Assembly (NCBI GenBank): GCA_964247675.1
Contig: CAXTVW010000001.1
Location: 1 to 64,000, forward strand
From: BOG-908 sp964247675
GTDB lineage: Bacteria; Pseudomonadota; Alphaproteobacteria; Acetobacterales; Acetobacteraceae
Direction: 5' to 3'
DNA length: 64,000 nt
Numbering within the stretch: the stretch's first letter is position 1; each line of letters opens with the position of its first letter. Below are positions 33,641 to 42,486 of this stretch, in pieces. Made by a program: the position numbers and the translations under genes. The notes below the pieces were generated by a model. That model had not been told where the DNA came from. It made no database searches and saw only the letters and a list, made by a program, of their open reading frames with translations.

Positions 33641-34576
33641 ATGGATCAGCCATCTGGGCGGGTCGCGATGATCACCGGCGCCAATGTCGGCATCGGCAAG
33701 GAGGTCGCGCGGCAGTTGGCCGTATCCAGCGAATACCGGAAGATCATCCTGGCGTGCCGCGACAGAGCCAAAGCGACTATCTCCAAGGCGGATCTTGAGA
33801 AGACGGCGGGCAAGACGGCTTTCGCCGTCACCATCATGGACGTGTCAGACCCGGCCTCGGTCCGTGCGGCCCTGGCCTCCCTGACCGAACCGGTTGACGA
33901 CCTGGTGATGAACGCCGGCGGGTCAGGCGGCAAGACGCCGCTCGCGGTGACCAAAGACGGGGTGACGGAGATTTTCGCGTCCAACGTGCTGGGGCACGTG
34001 ATCCTGCTCGACGGGTTGATCGAATCCGGCAAGCTCAAGCGGGCGGCGGTTTTCGCCGGCAGCGAAGCCGCGCGGGGCGTCCCCAAGCTGGGGATGAAGC
34101 GGCCCGTGCTGAAGACGTCGTCCGTCGACGAGTTCGCTTCGCTTTGCGATGGCAGCTACTTCAAGGGCGGCAAGCCGGACGGCACGCTGGCCTATGGCCA
34201 GGTGAAATACGTGGCCGCAATGTGGATGGCCGCGGTGGCGCGCCGCAACCCGGGCCTCAGACTGGTGACTGTCAGCCCGGGCAACACGGGCGGCACGCAG
34301 GTCACCCGCGACATGCCCGTGCCGATGCGGCTGCTGCTGCGATACGTGCTCATGCCGGTCGTGCTACCGGCATTCGGCCTCGTGCAGGGCGTCGAGAAGG
34401 GCGCCCAGCGGCTGGTGGCCGGGCTGAACGACCCGAAGTTGAAAAGCGGCGTGTTCTACGCAAGCAAGGCTGACGCACTCACCGGCCCGATGGTTGACCA
34501 GAGCGAGATCGTGCCGGACCTCGCAAACCCCGCCTTCCAGGACCATGCCAGCGAGGCGGTGCACCGCTTCGTCTGA
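33641..34576 (+). CDS. Short-chain dehydrogenase/reductase (protochlorophyllide-reductase-like subgroup)
   Basis: The 311-aa NAD(P)-dependent oxidoreductase has an N-terminal Rossmann motif (ITGANVGIGKEVARQLA), an NAG motif region (VMNAGGSGGKT) and a YGQVKYVAAMW active site (Y-x3-K). ATG at 33641 is preferred to 33629 because GGAGGG (33631-33636) sits before it. TetR-controlled SDRs of this type often reduce small aldehydes or quinones. Substrate unknown. Confidence 0.85.
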   Translation: MDQPSGRVAMITGANVGIGKEVARQLAVSSEYRKIILACRDRAKATISKADLEKTAGKTAFAVTIMDVSDPASVRAALASLTEPVDDLVMNAGGSGGKTPLAVTKDGVTEIFASNVLGHVILLDGLIESGKLKRAAVFAGSEAARGVPKLGMKRPVLKTSSVDEFASLCDGSYFKGGKPDGTLAYGQVKYVAAMWMAAVARRNPGLRLVTVSPGNTGGTQVTRDMPVPMRLLLRYVLMPVVLPAFGLVQGVEKGAQRLVAGLNDPKLKSGVFYASKADALTGPMVDQSEIVPDLANPAFQDHASEAVHRFV

Positions 34577-34707
34577 GGCCGACACCCGGCCGAGCCGTAG
34601 TTTCGTTTCAACGTTTACGAGCAATTGTCGCAAGCGTTTCCGCGAGGTAGCGCGGGACGGTGTCGCGAAACCGGAAGCAGGGTTGTGCGGGCGTGGGTGC
34701 TGCCATT

Positions 34708-35292
34708 TCAACGGGTGCCTGCTGCAAAGCCCTTCAAGGCGACGTCGATCACGGCATACATATCCTGCCTTCCTGCTCCCGATTGTGCTTCGACAGCGAT
34801 GCCGCCAGCCAAGGTCACGACGTAGCGGGCCATTTTTTTCACATCGAAATCGTCCGGTAACCTGGCACTGGCGAGGTCTGCGGCGAACCGTTCTTCCAGC
34901 CTCACCCGCAGCTTTTCGCGATGCTGGGCGAGCCATTGCCGCAGCCCGTCATCAGCGTCGGCCGAAGGTGAGCTGTTGACGACGAGGCAGCCTGGCGCGT
35001 GCTCAGGATCGGTCACCACGTCCACGTAACCGCGCAGCAGCGACTGCACGCCGGCGGCCGTCGTGGATGCCTGGAACGCGCGTTCGAAGGCCTCTGCCTG
35101 GAACGCGATGTAACGGTCCACGACCTGTCGAAACAGGGCCTCTTTGCTCCCAAAAGCGAAATAGAAGCTGGCAGGCGCGATGCCCAACGCAGCGGTCAGG
35201 TCGGTGAGCGACGTCCTGTCGTAACCCCGCCAGAACAGCTTGGTCGCGGAGGTGATCGCCTCCGCCATGTCGAATGCGCGATGTCGTCCCAC
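34708..35292 (-). CDS. TetR-family transcriptional regulator
   Basis: 194 aa. The HTH is near the N-terminus (FDMAEAITSATKLFWRGYDRTSLTDLTAALGIAPASFYFAFGSKEALFRQVVDRY). The C-terminal domain contains PGCLVVNSS, typical of TetR regulators of redox or dehalogenase-type enzymes. It is divergent from a haloalkane dehalogenase gene. Two dyads in the gap (35307-35333) are candidate operators. Confidence 0.9.
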   Translation of the reverse strand: MGRHRAFDMAEAITSATKLFWRGYDRTSLTDLTAALGIAPASFYFAFGSKEALFRQVVDRYIAFQAEAFERAFQASTTAAGVQSLLRGYVDVVTDPEHAPGCLVVNSSPSADADDGLRQWLAQHREKLRVRLEERFAADLASARLPDDFDVKKMARYVVTLAGGIAVEAQSGAGRQDMYAVIDVALKGFAAGTR

Positions 35293-35306
35293 CCGCTCTT
35301 CCTATA

Positions 35307-35363
35307 GTTGATCAACCACTCAAAAAAGGTTGACGAGGCACCGGTAGTATAGCAATCACTCAA
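35307..35363. promoter_or_regulatory. Candidate TetR operator cluster before the haloalkane dehalogenase
   Basis: GTTGATCAAC (35307-35316) is a perfect 10-bp palindrome. TCAACC-N10-GGTTGA (35312-35333) is an overlapping inverted repeat. The motif CAAYCACTCAA recurs at 35313 and 35353, 40 bp apart. All lie between divergent genes. Confidence 0.55.
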
Positions 35364-35433
35364 CTAAGCCGCAATCGGAGGCGGAGACATGCTTTTAAGG
35401 CATGGACCTTGGACCGCGAGGAAGAATTGAACC

Positions 35434-36342
35434 ATGCCCTTTTCGATTGAGCCTTTTGGCAGCTTGGAGTTCACGACCGTGCGCGGCCGAAGCATGGCCT
35501 ACATCGACGAAGGCGAGGGTGAGGCGATCGTGTTCCAGCACGGCAACCCGACCTCGTCATACCTGTGGCGCAACGTCATGCCTCACTGCCAGGGGTTGGG
35601 GCGCCGGCTTGTAGCCTGCGACCTGATCGGCATGGGCGGGTCCGACAAGCTGGATGACTCAGGACCAGACCGTTACACATACGCCGAGCAGCGTGACTAC
35701 CTGTTCGCTCTCTGGAACGAGCTTGCACTGGGAAACCGGATCGTGCTCGTGCTGCATGATTGGGGATCGGCGCTTGGCTTCGATTGGGCTACCCGGCATC
35801 CTGAACGCGTCGCCGGCATCTGCTACATGGAAGCGCTGGTCACGCCTTTTACGCGGGAAGAGTGGTCAGTCCCTGCGCGCGCGCCTCTCCGGGACATGTG
35901 TTCGCCAGCGGGCGAAACGCTGGTCTTGGAACAGAACATGTTTGTCGAGCAGTATCTGCCGAACTTTATCGAGCGCTCGCTGTCTGAAGCGGAAATGGAC
36001 GCCTACCGGGCACCTTTCCGCCAGCCGGGCGAAGGGCGCCGCCCGACATTGACGTGGCCGCGGCAGATACCCGTCGAAGGAGAGCCGGCCGACGTCGCGT
36101 CGGTTATCGTCGGCTATGGCAAGGCGATGGCGCAGAGCACGGTGCCGAAGCTGTTCATCAATGCGAATCCCGGCCGGCTTCTGAGCGGGCGTAGCCGCGC
36201 GTTGTGCAGGACTTGGCCGAACCAGACGGAGATTACCGTTCAAGGCAAGCATTACATCCAGGAGGACAGCCCCGATCAGATCGGCGAGGCGATCGCCGAC
36301 TTCGTGCGCAAGCTGGATGGCGGTCAGCCTGCGCAAGCATGA
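35434..36342 (+). CDS. Haloalkane dehalogenase (DhaA/LinB-like alpha/beta-hydrolase)
   Basis: Hydrolyses carbon-halogen bonds of alkyl halides to alcohols and halide in the cytoplasm. 302 aa, normal length. The catalytic pentad of haloalkane dehalogenase subfamily II is intact: Asn38 (HGNPTSS) and Trp110 for halide binding, nucleophile Asp109 (VLHDWGSALG), Glu133 (YMEAL), and His273 (GKHYIQED). The cap domain sits between about residues 140 and 210. Divergent from a TetR regulator. The alcohol product would suit the quinoprotein dehydrogenase elsewhere in the window, though that link is speculative. Confidence 0.9.
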   Translation: MPFSIEPFGSLEFTTVRGRSMAYIDEGEGEAIVFQHGNPTSSYLWRNVMPHCQGLGRRLVACDLIGMGGSDKLDDSGPDRYTYAEQRDYLFALWNELALGNRIVLVLHDWGSALGFDWATRHPERVAGICYMEALVTPFTREEWSVPARAPLRDMCSPAGETLVLEQNMFVEQYLPNFIERSLSEAEMDAYRAPFRQPGEGRRPTLTWPRQIPVEGEPADVASVIVGYGKAMAQSTVPKLFINANPGRLLSGRSRALCRTWPNQTEITVQGKHYIQEDSPDQIGEAIADFVRKLDGGQPAQA

Positions 36343-36511
36343 TCACTGGTTCGCCTGACGTCGGGATTGCTGAACAGACTGCGCCGGTGATGCGATACGC
36401 CTCACATCGCCGACAACATGCGCTGAGTCGGCTGTGAGATCAGCGACCAAAACGATAAGTTGGACGCGGACACACAGTTTTCTTTAGGTTCTCCGAACGA
36501 TCACCGGCTTC

Positions 36512-39500
36512 ATGGCAATGAACCTTTCAAATCCGACAAGGACGGTCCTGCGCCAGGCGATTGAGCGGGGGCTGCCGAACGGCTGCCGGGCGGCAGCGTT
36601 GTGTGCGTTGGAAGCGGCAACGGATCGAGCGCGGCAGGCGCCCTCGGGCGAGCGCGTGGACGACGGGCTGGCCGCGGCGCTCGGCGTCGCGGACCCGGAG
36701 ACCCTCCTGCAGGCTCTCCTGATCCTGATGGCGGCGCAGCGCCGCGCGCTGGGTATCGTCGACGGGCCGGACGCGCAGGCGGCGTTCGCCTCGCTTCAGG
36801 CGGCCTACCAGGCGGGCACGATGCGGCCGGAGCAGCGCGCCGCCTATGAGCGCAACAGGTTTACGGCAACGGCCTGGGACGCGTTTCGGCGGGCGCATCC
36901 GGATGCCGCAGGGCCTGCGCCGTTCTCGGAGGCCGACCAGCGGCTCATGGCGGCGATGGACGCGCTGCGCTCCGCCTTGCTGGCGGCGCAGGCCATGACC
37001 GTACCGGGCTCGGTCACGCCGGAAAGCCTGGCGGCGCTGGAAGCGGTGCTGGCGGCGCATCGGCAGCTGCTGGCGGGCGCGGAGCCGGGGCGGATGCGGC
37101 CTTATCTGTGCTTCGCCATGGCGGGCGCCGCAGCAGCGCTCGGCCGCGGCTGGCAGCAACTCACGCGGTCCCGCCAGGCACGGGACGCCTACACGGAAGC
37201 GGCGCGCCTCTACGAAGCGGCCGGCGAGCCGGATGACGCCGCGGCGGCGGGCGACCAGGCGAGCTGGCTCGGCTTCGCGGTGGACGCTGACGTGGACGGC
37301 GGCGTGTTCCCTGACCTCGCTTGCGTGACGGACGGGATCGCCGACCCGCTCGAGCGGGCGCAGGCGCTCGGGCGGCTCGGGCGACTGGCCGCGCTGGCGA
37401 ACGACGCGCCCGGCATGGCCCGCTATGCGGACGCGGTGTCGGCAGCGCTGGCAGAAGCAGGCTTTCCCGCACCCGGCGACGGCGCGGACTGGGCGGACGC
37501 CTGGGTGACGGCCGCCTGCGCACGGCGCAGCGGGATGGGTGTTCAGAAGCTGCTGCAGCGCGTGGGCCAACTGACGCTGCAAGCGCTGCAGGCGCGCCAC
37601 GCCGAAGCGTGCAAGGCGGATCCGGCCGAGGCGCGCCGCATCGAGGGCGCGATGCAGACGGTCCATGATCTGGAACGCGCCACGCTGGACGCGGTGCAGG
37701 CGGCGCAGGACGCGATCAACGCGACGCTGATGGCCTACACGCCCAGGCTGGAAAGCGCGCCGGCGCCGGCCGGGGATCAGGCGCACGCGGCTCTCATGGC
37801 GCTGTGGCGGCGCGTGGGCGCACTGATCGACGCCACGCAGGCCGACGCCCAGCCGGACGACACGGTGATGGCCGAAGCGGCCGCGGTGGTCGCCGCCGCC
37901 GGCAAATCCGCTCAGCCGGGGCTGGCGGCGAGCGCATGCCTGCAACAGGCGCGCCTGCTGGAGCGGCGCGGGCAGCTCACGGCCAGCGATGCGGCGGCGA
38001 TGGCCGGCGAGACGGCGCTGACCGCGGGCGGAACCGGGCCCGGGGATCTCGCCGATCCCACCCTGTTCTCGGCGTTCCTGACGCTGCGGACGCATCGCGT
38101 CGGTCTGGCCGCCGCGGCCAGCGACTCGCCCGCGGTGCTGGAACTGTCGCAGGGCGCGATACGGGCGATCGAGGCGCGGCGCGACCGCATCACCGACCCC
38201 TACCAGCAGGGCGGCTTCCTGGCAGAGCGCACGCAGTTCTACGTCACCGCCGCCTTTGCCGCCTTCAAGCTGGCGCGCTGGGACGACCTGCTGGTCGTCA
38301 TGGACCTGTATCGCTCGCGCGCGGCGCTGCGCAACGCGCTGGCGCCGCCTCCGGATGACAACGTGGCGGCGCTGCAGGTGCGCCTGCGGGAGGCCACCGC
38401 GGCGCTCGACGCGGCCACGCCCGAGCAGCGGCCGGCGTTGCTGGCGCATCGGCGCGCGCTGTGGAGCCTGCTGTCCATCGCGCGGCTGCGCGGCGCGGCG
38501 GGCCGCACCCTGCCGGCGCTGTCGCTGGCCTCCGTGCAGGCGTCGCTGGCGCCTGATGAGGCGGTGGTCGCGTGGGTGTGGGTGGCCGACGGCGTGCTGC
38601 TTGTGCTGGCGGTGGACCGGACGCGGGTGCACGCGGAGCGCGTCACCCTGGCTGACCGAGACCGCACGCGGCTGCGGCGCTACGTGGACAACGTGCGCGC
38701 CTCCGCGATGGCGGAGGACTCGCTTGGGCGGACGGTGGAGCTGCTGACGGAGACGCTTCTGCCTGCGGCCACGCGGGCGTTCGTGGCCGACGCCAAGCAC
38801 CTGGTGCTCTCGCCGCACCGCACGCTGCATCTGGTGCCGTTCCACGCCGCCCGCGTGGACGGGCGCTACCTGATCGAACGGGCGACGGTGCGCTATGTGC
38901 CGAGCTTCGAGAGCCTGCTGCTTCCCTGGGCGGGGAGCAAGGCGGGCGAGGTGATCGCGGTGGGCGTGGGCGCGTTCGGACGGCCGGGCGTGCGCGACCT
39001 GCCGCACGCGGAGGGCGAGGCGCGCGCCGTGGCGGCGGCCTGGCAGGCGGCAGGAACCAGCGCGGCCACCCTGCTCGGTGACGCCGCCACGCGGGCGGCC
39101 TTCGCGGCGCTGCCGCTCGAGCGATGCCGGTGCCTGCATCTGGCCACGCACGGTTCCAGCGTGCTGGCCGACGACACCGGCGGCGACCCGTTCCTCTCGC
39201 GGCTATACTTGCGAGACGGTGAGGTAGAGGCGCTGACGATCGCCGCGTCGACGCTGCGGGCGGAGCTGGTGGTGATGAGCGCGTGCTGCTCGGGGCAGCG
39301 GGCGCTTGGCCTGCCGGGCCTGCCCGAACTGCCGGGCGACGACCTGTTCGGCCTGCAGGGGGCGCTGTTCGAGGCGGGAGCGGGCTCGGTGATCGGCGCG
39401 CTGTGGCCGGTGGACGATGCGACCGCCGGCGCGCTGCTGCCGGTGATGCATGCCGGGCTTGCCGCGGGGGCGGCGCCCGAGGTGGCGTTGCGCGACGCGA

Positions 39501-39607
39501 TGTGCGCGTATTTGCAGGGCGCGGCGGCGCAAAGCGTGTTCTACTGGGCGCCTCTGTTCATGACGTCCATCGGCCGGACCGGCCGCAACGCGGAGGCTGT
39601 GCCATGA
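36512..39607 (+). CDS. Large helical-repeat protein with C-terminal CHAT protease domain
   Basis: A 1031-aa protein. Residues about 1-620 are Ala-rich and helical, compatible with degenerate TPR-like repeats. Residues about 670-1020 form a CHAT (caspase-HetF-associated) domain with catalytic His880 (HLATHGSS) and Cys925 (VMSACCSG), followed by the characteristic GDDLFGLQGALFEAGAGSVIGALWPVDDATAGALLPVMHAGL. CHAT domains are caspase-like proteases that act in signalling, cell death and defence systems (for example the TPR-CHAT partner of type III-E CRISPR). No signal peptide or membrane helix, so cytoplasmic. The stop overlaps the next gene (ATGA). No clear Shine-Dalgarno; ATG at 36518 is an alternative. 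Confidence 0.88.
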   Translation: MAMNLSNPTRTVLRQAIERGLPNGCRAAALCALEAATDRARQAPSGERVDDGLAAALGVADPETLLQALLILMAAQRRALGIVDGPDAQAAFASLQAAYQAGTMRPEQRAAYERNRFTATAWDAFRRAHPDAAGPAPFSEADQRLMAAMDALRSALLAAQAMTVPGSVTPESLAALEAVLAAHRQLLAGAEPGRMRPYLCFAMAGAAAALGRGWQQLTRSRQARDAYTEAARLYEAAGEPDDAAAAGDQASWLGFAVDADVDGGVFPDLACVTDGIADPLERAQALGRLGRLAALANDAPGMARYADAVSAALAEAGFPAPGDGADWADAWVTAACARRSGMGVQKLLQRVGQLTLQALQARHAEACKADPAEARRIEGAMQTVHDLERATLDAVQAAQDAINATLMAYTPRLESAPAPAGDQAHAALMALWRRVGALIDATQADAQPDDTVMAEAAAVVAAAGKSAQPGLAASACLQQARLLERRGQLTASDAAAMAGETALTAGGTGPGDLADPTLFSAFLTLRTHRVGLAAAASDSPAVLELSQGAIRAIEARRDRITDPYQQGGFLAERTQFYVTAAFAAFKLARWDDLLVVMDLYRSRAALRNALAPPPDDNVAALQVRLREATAALDAATPEQRPALLAHRRALWSLLSIARLRGAAGRTLPALSLASVQASLAPDEAVVAWVWVADGVLLVLAVDRTRVHAERVTLADRDRTRLRRYVDNVRASAMAEDSLGRTVELLTETLLPAATRAFVADAKHLVLSPHRTLHLVPFHAARVDGRYLIERATVRYVPSFESLLLPWAGSKAGEVIAVGVGAFGRPGVRDLPHAEGEARAVAAAWQAAGTSAATLLGDAATRAAFAALPLERCRCLHLATHGSSVLADDTGGDPFLSRLYLRDGEVEALTIAASTLRAELVVMSACCSGQRALGLPGLPELPGDDLFGLQGALFEAGAGSVIGALWPVDDATAGALLPVMHAGLAAGAAPEVALRDAMCAYLQGAAAQSVFYWAPLFMTSIGRTGRNAEAVP

Positions 39608-39975
39608 CTGACGTGACGCTGCATTTCGAAGGCCAGGCGACGATGACGGAGGCCGAGCTGGCGGATTTCGCCCAGCGCCTGCAGGAGAAGGCGGCGGCGC
39701 TGGACGAGGTGGAAACTGCACGGTCCAAGCCGCTGCAGAGCCGGCTGGTGGGCGTGGACGACGTGATCCTGGTGCTGACCGTGGGCGCCAAGCTGATCGG
39801 CGCGGGAGCGCTGTCGCTGGAGGCGCTGCACCGGTTGATCGTGGCGGCCAAGGCGGTGGCGCATGACATGGGCTGGACCGGGACCGTTACGGTGGAGACA
39901 GATGGCGGCCGGGTGAAGCCGGAGGAGCTGACGCCAGACGACGCGTCGTTCATCGCCGAGCAGCCGGCTTCGTGA
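39604..39975 (+). CDS. Small protein coupled to the CHAT protease gene, 123 aa
   Basis: Starts inside the CHAT stop codon (ATGA overlap), so it is translated with it. Predicted layout: a beta strand (VTLHFEG), a charged helix about 14-40 with E/K/D periodicity, a hydrophobic Gly-rich stretch (DDVILVLTVGAKLIGAGALSLEALHRLIVAAK, about 51-85), then a beta hairpin (GTVTVETDGGRVKPEELT). This order resembles the effector-associated constant component (EACC1-like) proteins seen beside peptidase effectors in multi-domain conflict systems. That is resemblance by layout, not a sequence match. Its role could be an inhibitor, adaptor or membrane anchor. Confidence 0.75.
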   Translation: MTDVTLHFEGQATMTEAELADFAQRLQEKAAALDEVETARSKPLQSRLVGVDDVILVLTVGAKLIGAGALSLEALHRLIVAAKAVAHDMGWTGTVTVETDGGRVKPEELTPDDASFIAEQPAS

Positions 39976-40054
39976 GGATGGGACGCCGGATGACCTGCGG
40001 TTAGCATTGGGACCGGCAATGGGCAGTGTGCCCGGCTGCGAGTTTGGTTAGTCG

Positions 40055-40692
40055 TCCACCCTGGCCGACCAGGTGGGTGCCTGCACCGCGGCGCTGATGC
40101 CGCTGTTCGATCGGCTGCGGGCGCACGTCATGGTGACTGAGCGGCTGCATGGCGACGACACGGCAGTGTCGGTGCTGGCCCGCGACAAGAGGGACATCGC
40201 TCGCGTCTGGGTTTATCTGCGCGATGATCGATTGTTCGGCGGCGGCACACCTTCGGCTGCAATATTCCACTACTCGCGCGATCGCGGCGGTGAACCTCCG
40301 CGGGCTTATTGGTGGGATATGCCGGTATCCTGAAGGCCGATGCTTGTGGCGGCTATGGCAAGCTGTACGAAGTGAGCCGAATTCCTGGCGTTATTCTGGA
40401 AGCAGGGTGTCGGGCGCACGCGCGCCGCAAGTTGTTCGTGTTGGCCGACGTTGAAGCGGCGGCGCGACGTAAAATACAAGGGAAAAGCCTAGCGGTTTTA
40501 TTGCCGCTTTGCTTGGCCGCGGTTCAGCATCGACAAGCTGTTCGACATCGAGCGTGACATTAACCGGTGAAGTGCGGAATGGCATTGCCTCGTGCGCGAG
40601 GAGTTTTGGCCGACCTTCACAGCTGAATGACTGACGAATGCAAGACGCTGTCGAGCGGCAACGATGTTGTAAAAGCGTTGGACTACATGCGT
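40055..40692 (+). pseudogene. IS66-family transposase remnant (TnpC), frameshifted
   Basis: Four blocks of an IS66 transposase are readable in different frames. First is STLADQVGACTAALMPLF...ERLHGDDTAVSVLA...WVYLRDDR (40055-40333). A frameshift near 40300 leads to VGYAGILKADACGGYGKLYE...CRAHARRKLF (40309-40470). FSIDKLFDIERDINR follows in another frame, and finally KTLSSGNDVVKALDYM near 40642-40690. No intact ends or inverted repeats are seen, so it is an immobile relic. Confidence 0.8.
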
Positions 40693-40750
40693 CCGCGGGG
40701 TGACGCAGCAGATCGTGTAGGTCAACAGGTAAGAAGTTCATCTTGACCGC

Positions 40751-40856
40751 CGGAACACGCTGATTGTCGAATACGCGCTTCGGGACGCTTCGAAGCCGAT
40801 GGGCGTCGCGGGCTGCCGGGTAATCCGGAGCCCACAAAACCGCAGAAACGGCTCGG
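40751..40856 (+). pseudogene. Fragment of a DUF1016/YhcG-like PDDEXK nuclease
   Basis: About 35 codons starting R-N-T-L-I-V-E-Y-A-L-R-D and continuing A-S-K-P-M-G-V-A-G resemble the conserved C-terminal segment of DUF1016 nucleases (VEYALRD...KPIGVA). No start codon and no catalytic part remain. It marks a decayed nuclease gene beside the IS66 relic. Confidence 0.55.
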
Positions 40857-41234
40857 CATCTGACCACTTGCTGCGCCCAACCAAGCTCGCCCGCCCGACC
40901 ACGTTTTTCAACAGCCTGCTAGAAGTCTAGGCGGTCATCCCGAAACGTCGAACGCCGGCCCAAGGTGAACGCCGTGGCTTCCAGCAATTCAAGATGGTTG
41001 CAGCTCCCGCAACCCTTATAGCCAGCTAAACTATACCAAGACACACAACGGCAGTCGCTTCGCAACTGGGTCGGCTACCAAGTCAGCTGCAAGCTGCGCG
41101 TCCGAAGCTCCAGTGTGACGCTGACATTGACACACAGTCCAAACCTCCATCGATTGCACCAGCGCTTCTAGTATATTTCGCTCCGGCGGTCTTTACCGCG
41201 CGATACTAAACAGAGCGCTGATCGGAGGCTGATC

Positions 41235-42350
41235 TTGAACCAGGCCGGTATAGCGCGCGAGGTCGATGGGTCAGAGCGGTTGGAAACCAGCATGACCGCA
41301 AGTGCCGCGGTCTTGCCGTTGAACAATCAGATGGCCCTTTGTCACCCTGAGTCGGCCGGCTCTTCTCCCTGGCCCAAAAGGGCGGCGCAATCTCAAACCC
41401 GCTCTGCCCGCGCTCTGACTACCATCGTCTACCACCACGTTGCAGCGCGCGCCGATGCTTTCACGGACAAGTTGCTGGTCACCACCCGTCCTGAAACCCT
41501 CCGATCCCACTTGCAGTTCTACCAGAAGCATTTCGACATCATCACGCCGGAAGACCTGGAAAAAGCCCACTTGCCGAAGCGTCCTCTCCTCATCACGTTT
41601 GACGATGCCTACCGCTCCGTCTGTGAAGTGGCCGCGCCAATCCTGCGAGAGTTCGGCGTAGAGGCACTCTTCTTCATTAATCCGGCAGCCGTGCTGGACC
41701 GGCGCGTGCCCATGGACAATCTGCTGTGCTTTGCCACAACCGTGCTGGGCCAGGACGAGGTCCATCAAATCGTCGGCAGCCACGCCAGGTCGACTCCCGC
41801 GTTGCCCAGCCTTCTGATGTCCGTGATAGCCAGGTTGCCAGCAAGCGAACTGGCCCGCATACGGCAGGCCTTGCTGGACCGGCTAGGCTACACCGAGGAA
41901 AAATTGCACGCACGGTCCGAGCTTTTCATGACCCCCGACCAGCTCGCTAACCTACGCGCATACGGCCTGCACGCCGCAAACCACACGATGACGCACCGGA
42001 TGCTGCACGCTTTGTCCGCATGCGAGCTCGATGACGAGATACGGCATTCGAAAGACCGTATAGAGCAGGCAGCAGGACAGCCAGTGCGTTGGTTCAGCCT
42101 CCCCTATGGGCGCGACGACGACGCGACGCCCGAGGCACTGTCGGTGATCGCCGCCAGCGGCCATACAGGCGCGTTCCTGGTGCAGGGCCGGCTGAACCGG
42201 TTCCAGCCCTCGGCCGACCTGCTCTGCCGCATAAGCCCGCGCGATGCCGGGCCGGTGCTACTGCCGGTTTCGCTGTGGCTGTTGCCCGTGTTGCGGACGC
42301 TGCGTCATGCGGCGCGCCGGCGAGCGCGAGGACGCGTCCCGGGTAGATAA
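41235..42350 (+). CDS. Polysaccharide deacetylase (NodB homology, CE4)
   Basis: The 371-aa protein removes N-acetyl groups from polysaccharide amino sugars. NodB motifs: TFDDA with catalytic/metal Asp123-Asp124, metal ligands His250 and His254 (NHTMTH), and WFSLPYGRDDD. The TTG start at 41235 has a strong GGAGG 6 nt upstream; ATG at 41292 is an alternative. There is no signal peptide, unlike periplasmic family members, but a hydrophobic segment near the C-terminus (LLPVSLWLLPVL) could anchor it. First gene of the exopolysaccharide locus. Confidence 0.85.
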   Translation: MNQAGIAREVDGSERLETSMTASAAVLPLNNQMALCHPESAGSSPWPKRAAQSQTRSARALTTIVYHHVAARADAFTDKLLVTTRPETLRSHLQFYQKHFDIITPEDLEKAHLPKRPLLITFDDAYRSVCEVAAPILREFGVEALFFINPAAVLDRRVPMDNLLCFATTVLGQDEVHQIVGSHARSTPALPSLLMSVIARLPASELARIRQALLDRLGYTEEKLHARSELFMTPDQLANLRAYGLHAANHTMTHRMLHALSACELDDEIRHSKDRIEQAAGQPVRWFSLPYGRDDDATPEALSVIAASGHTGAFLVQGRLNRFQPSADLLCRISPRDAGPVLLPVSLWLLPVLRTLRHAARRRARGRVPGR

Positions 42351-42486
42351 GAAAAGCCTTCTTTTTCGAGAAGAAGAAGCAAAGAGTTGCTGTCTGCGCT
42401 GTCGCGGATTTCCGAAACGATGCGCTTCACCAACACGGACCATAAGAAGACAAACTTCAGCTTTCTTAGGAAAGAGCTGCCTGCTC
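42351..42486. repeat. Dispersed inverted-repeat element, copy 8 (degenerate pair)
   Basis: Both arms are recognisable but eroded (CCTTCTTTTTCGAGAAGAAG left; CTTTCTTAGGAAAG right). It ends at the metY-like stop codon (42487). An old copy by divergence. Confidence 0.65.

Larger units (their letters stand above)
39976..41234. other. Region of decayed genes and empty DNA downstream of the CHAT pair
   Basis: Contains the IS66 transposase remnant (40055-40692) and a DUF1016-like fragment (40751-40856). About 380 nt (40857-41234) carry no recognisable gene; they include GTTTTTCAACAGCCTGCTAG near 40900, similar to sequences I have seen at insertion-element edges. The 3' end holds the ribosome site of the deacetylase. 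Confidence 0.6.

Noticed and set aside
36527..39151. Long minus-strand open frame (874 codons) opposite the CHAT gene
   Set aside because: Arg/His/Gly-rich composition typical of mirror frames in high-GC genes; the plus strand has clear domain motifs and a coupled partner.
36512..39607. CHAT protein as a CRISPR-associated Csx29 (type III-E)
   Set aside because: No CRISPR repeats, gRAMP or Cas genes in the window.
40001..40270. Minus-strand frame in the IS66 remnant
   Set aside because: Opposite-strand shadow of readable transposase blocks.
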